From: an uncultured Clostridium sp.
GTDB taxonomy: Bacteria > Bacillota > Clostridia > TANB77 > CAG-508
Direction: 5' to 3'
Assembly: GCA_948465625.1 (NCBI GenBank)
Contig: CAOJXM010000061.1
Location: 1-6,780, forward strand
DNA length: 6,780 nt
Positions 5,912-6,780 of this stretch are shown here, one piece after another (positions within the stretch are counted from its first letter, which is position 1; every line of letters begins with the position of its first letter). Position numbers and translations under genes: made by a program. Under the pieces are notes generated by a model. It ran no database searches, was not told the origin of the DNA, and worked only from the letters and a program-made list of their open reading frames with translations.

Positions 5912-6780
5912 ATGAGAGGATTTTTTTCGTGGTTTAAAGCAAGCATTAAAATGAAAAGATGGATATTTATTATATTAGTAGGTATCATACTAGCATGTTA
6001 TGGGGTAGCAACAATATTGGTAACAAAAGAGATGTCTTTTATAGACATTGGAAAGATTGTTGCAGTATTTGTGTTGGGATTTACTTTAATTATATTAGGA
6101 ATTGTTTTTGCACAAAAAAGAACTTTAGAATTATTAATAGAAGCAAGTGATTTACGATTAGAAAAAGGAAAGAAGAATATCAATATTCATTCTTTGATTT
6201 TTAATAAAAAAATATTTGACAAAGGTCCTAAAATAGTTGTAATTGGTGGAGGTTCAGGATTAAATACCGTATTAAAAGGAATTAAAAATTATACCAGTAA
6301 TATTACTGCCATTGTAACAGTTTCAGATTATGGTAAAATTCCTACCAATTCAAGAAAAGAATTAGACTTATTACCAAGTGATGATATAAAGGAAAGTTTG
6401 ATTTCATTAGCCTATGATGAAGATGCAATGGAAGCATTGCTACAATATGAATTCTCTAAGAAATTAGCAGGTTTAAATTTTGGAGATATTTACTTATCTG
6501 CCATGAAAAATACCTATGGAGATTTTTCAGAAGCAATTTATAGAAGTCCAAGCATTCTAAACATGACAGGAAAGGTATTACCTGTTACATTAGACGAAAT
6601 GAAAATATGTGCAGAATTAGAAAATGGAATGATTGTAGAAGAAAAAAGTCAGATACCAGCAGTTGCATTTGATAAGGTTACCAAAATCAGTAGAATGTAT
6701 CTTTCTACTTCGAATTGTACACCTGCCAATGGGGTATTAGAAGCAATTAAAGAAGCAGATGCCATTATTATAGGACCAGG
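5912..6780 (+). CDS. Membrane-anchored YvcK/GlmR-family protein (CofD-like), 3' end outside window
   Basis: The first 289 residues are seen; the gene runs off the window edge. Two transmembrane helices (about 16-37 and 48-67) precede a cytoplasmic domain that starts with KIVVIGGGSGLNTVLKGIK (107-125), the glycine-rich signature of the YvcK/CofD family. NITAIVTVSDYG (130-141), LLPSDDIKESL (153-163), LNFGDIYLSAM (188-198) and VLPVTL (222-227) follow in the family order. YvcK/GlmR proteins bind UDP-GlcNAc and, in Bacillus, promote flux to GlcNAc and cell-wall synthesis on gluconeogenic carbon sources. The usual DDGGSSGRLR is replaced by DYGKIPTNSRK, so ligand binding may differ. The SD AAGGAG (5899-5904) lies 7 nt before ATG 5912, 14 nt after murB, in line with the murB-rapZ-yvcK-whiA gene neighbourhood of Firmicutes but with rapZ missing. 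Confidence 0.88.
   Translation, partial: MRGFFSWFKASIKMKRWIFIILVGIILACYGVATILVTKEMSFIDIGKIVAVFVLGFTLIILGIVFAQKRTLELLIEASDLRLEKGKKNINIHSLIFNKKIFDKGPKIVVIGGGSGLNTVLKGIKNYTSNITAIVTVSDYGKIPTNSRKELDLLPSDDIKESLISLAYDEDAMEALLQYEFSKKLAGLNFGDIYLSAMKNTYGDFSEAIYRSPSILNMTGKVLPVTLDEMKICAELENGMIVEEKSQIPAVAFDKVTKISRMYLSTSNCTPANGVLEAIKEADAIIIGP

Noticed and set aside
5959..6150. A + strand frame of 63 codons in a different phase within the YvcK homologue.
   Set aside because: It overlaps the transmembrane and linker coding region of a recognised gene, has no SD and no family resemblance.

Overview
The window looks like chromosomal DNA of a low-GC Gram-positive bacterium, most likely an anaerobic clostridial Firmicute. 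The evidence is the strongly AT-rich coding sequence with A/T-ending codons, purine-rich Shine-Dalgarno (SD) sites, a 23S-5S-tRNA-Asn block with encoded CCA, a MurB without the E. coli-type C-terminal extension, a clostridial-style membrane-anchored YvcK/GlmR homologue, and a pilin-like N-terminus of the G-ITL-x-AL type. I cannot assign a genus. All supported genes are on the + strand.

Region 1 (1-375) is the tail of a ribosomal RNA operon: the last ~46 nt of 23S rRNA, a short spacer, 5S rRNA, and tRNA-Asn(GUU) only 7 nt after 5S. A clean hairpin plus T-tract terminator closes it. Region 2 (about 423-3050) starts with a promoter-like element and holds four tightly packed small enzymes, all of hydrolase-type folds: an HD-domain phosphohydrolase, a C39-like cysteine-peptidase-fold protein, a Nudix hydrolase, and a peptidase S51/class-I-glutaminase-fold protein. 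Gaps are -8, +16 and +7 nt, so they are probably one transcript. None has a visible secretion signal, so the set probably acts in the cytoplasm. Their joint role is unknown and this is the most accessory-looking part of the window.

Region 3 (3084-4142) is mutY, the A/8-oxoG mismatch adenine glycosylase, with catalytic Glu and Asp, iron-sulfur cysteines and the C-terminal 8-oxoG recognition domain. Region 4 (4143-4410) has a very good extended -10 promoter driving a previously untracked 58-aa single-pass membrane protein. Region 5 (about 4427 to the end) is a probable operon: a type IV pilin-like protein, MurB (UDP-MurNAc biosynthesis) and the start of a membrane-anchored YvcK/GlmR-family protein cut off by the window edge. 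MurB and YvcK/GlmR both relate to cell-wall precursor metabolism. The usual Firmicute neighbour rapZ (yvcJ) is not between them.

I found no CRISPR array, insertion sequence, phage gene or recognisable defence system. The best candidates for something new are the four-hydrolase cassette, the altered sugar-nucleotide motif in the YvcK homologue, the pilin-like protein without Glu5, and the 58-aa membrane protein.
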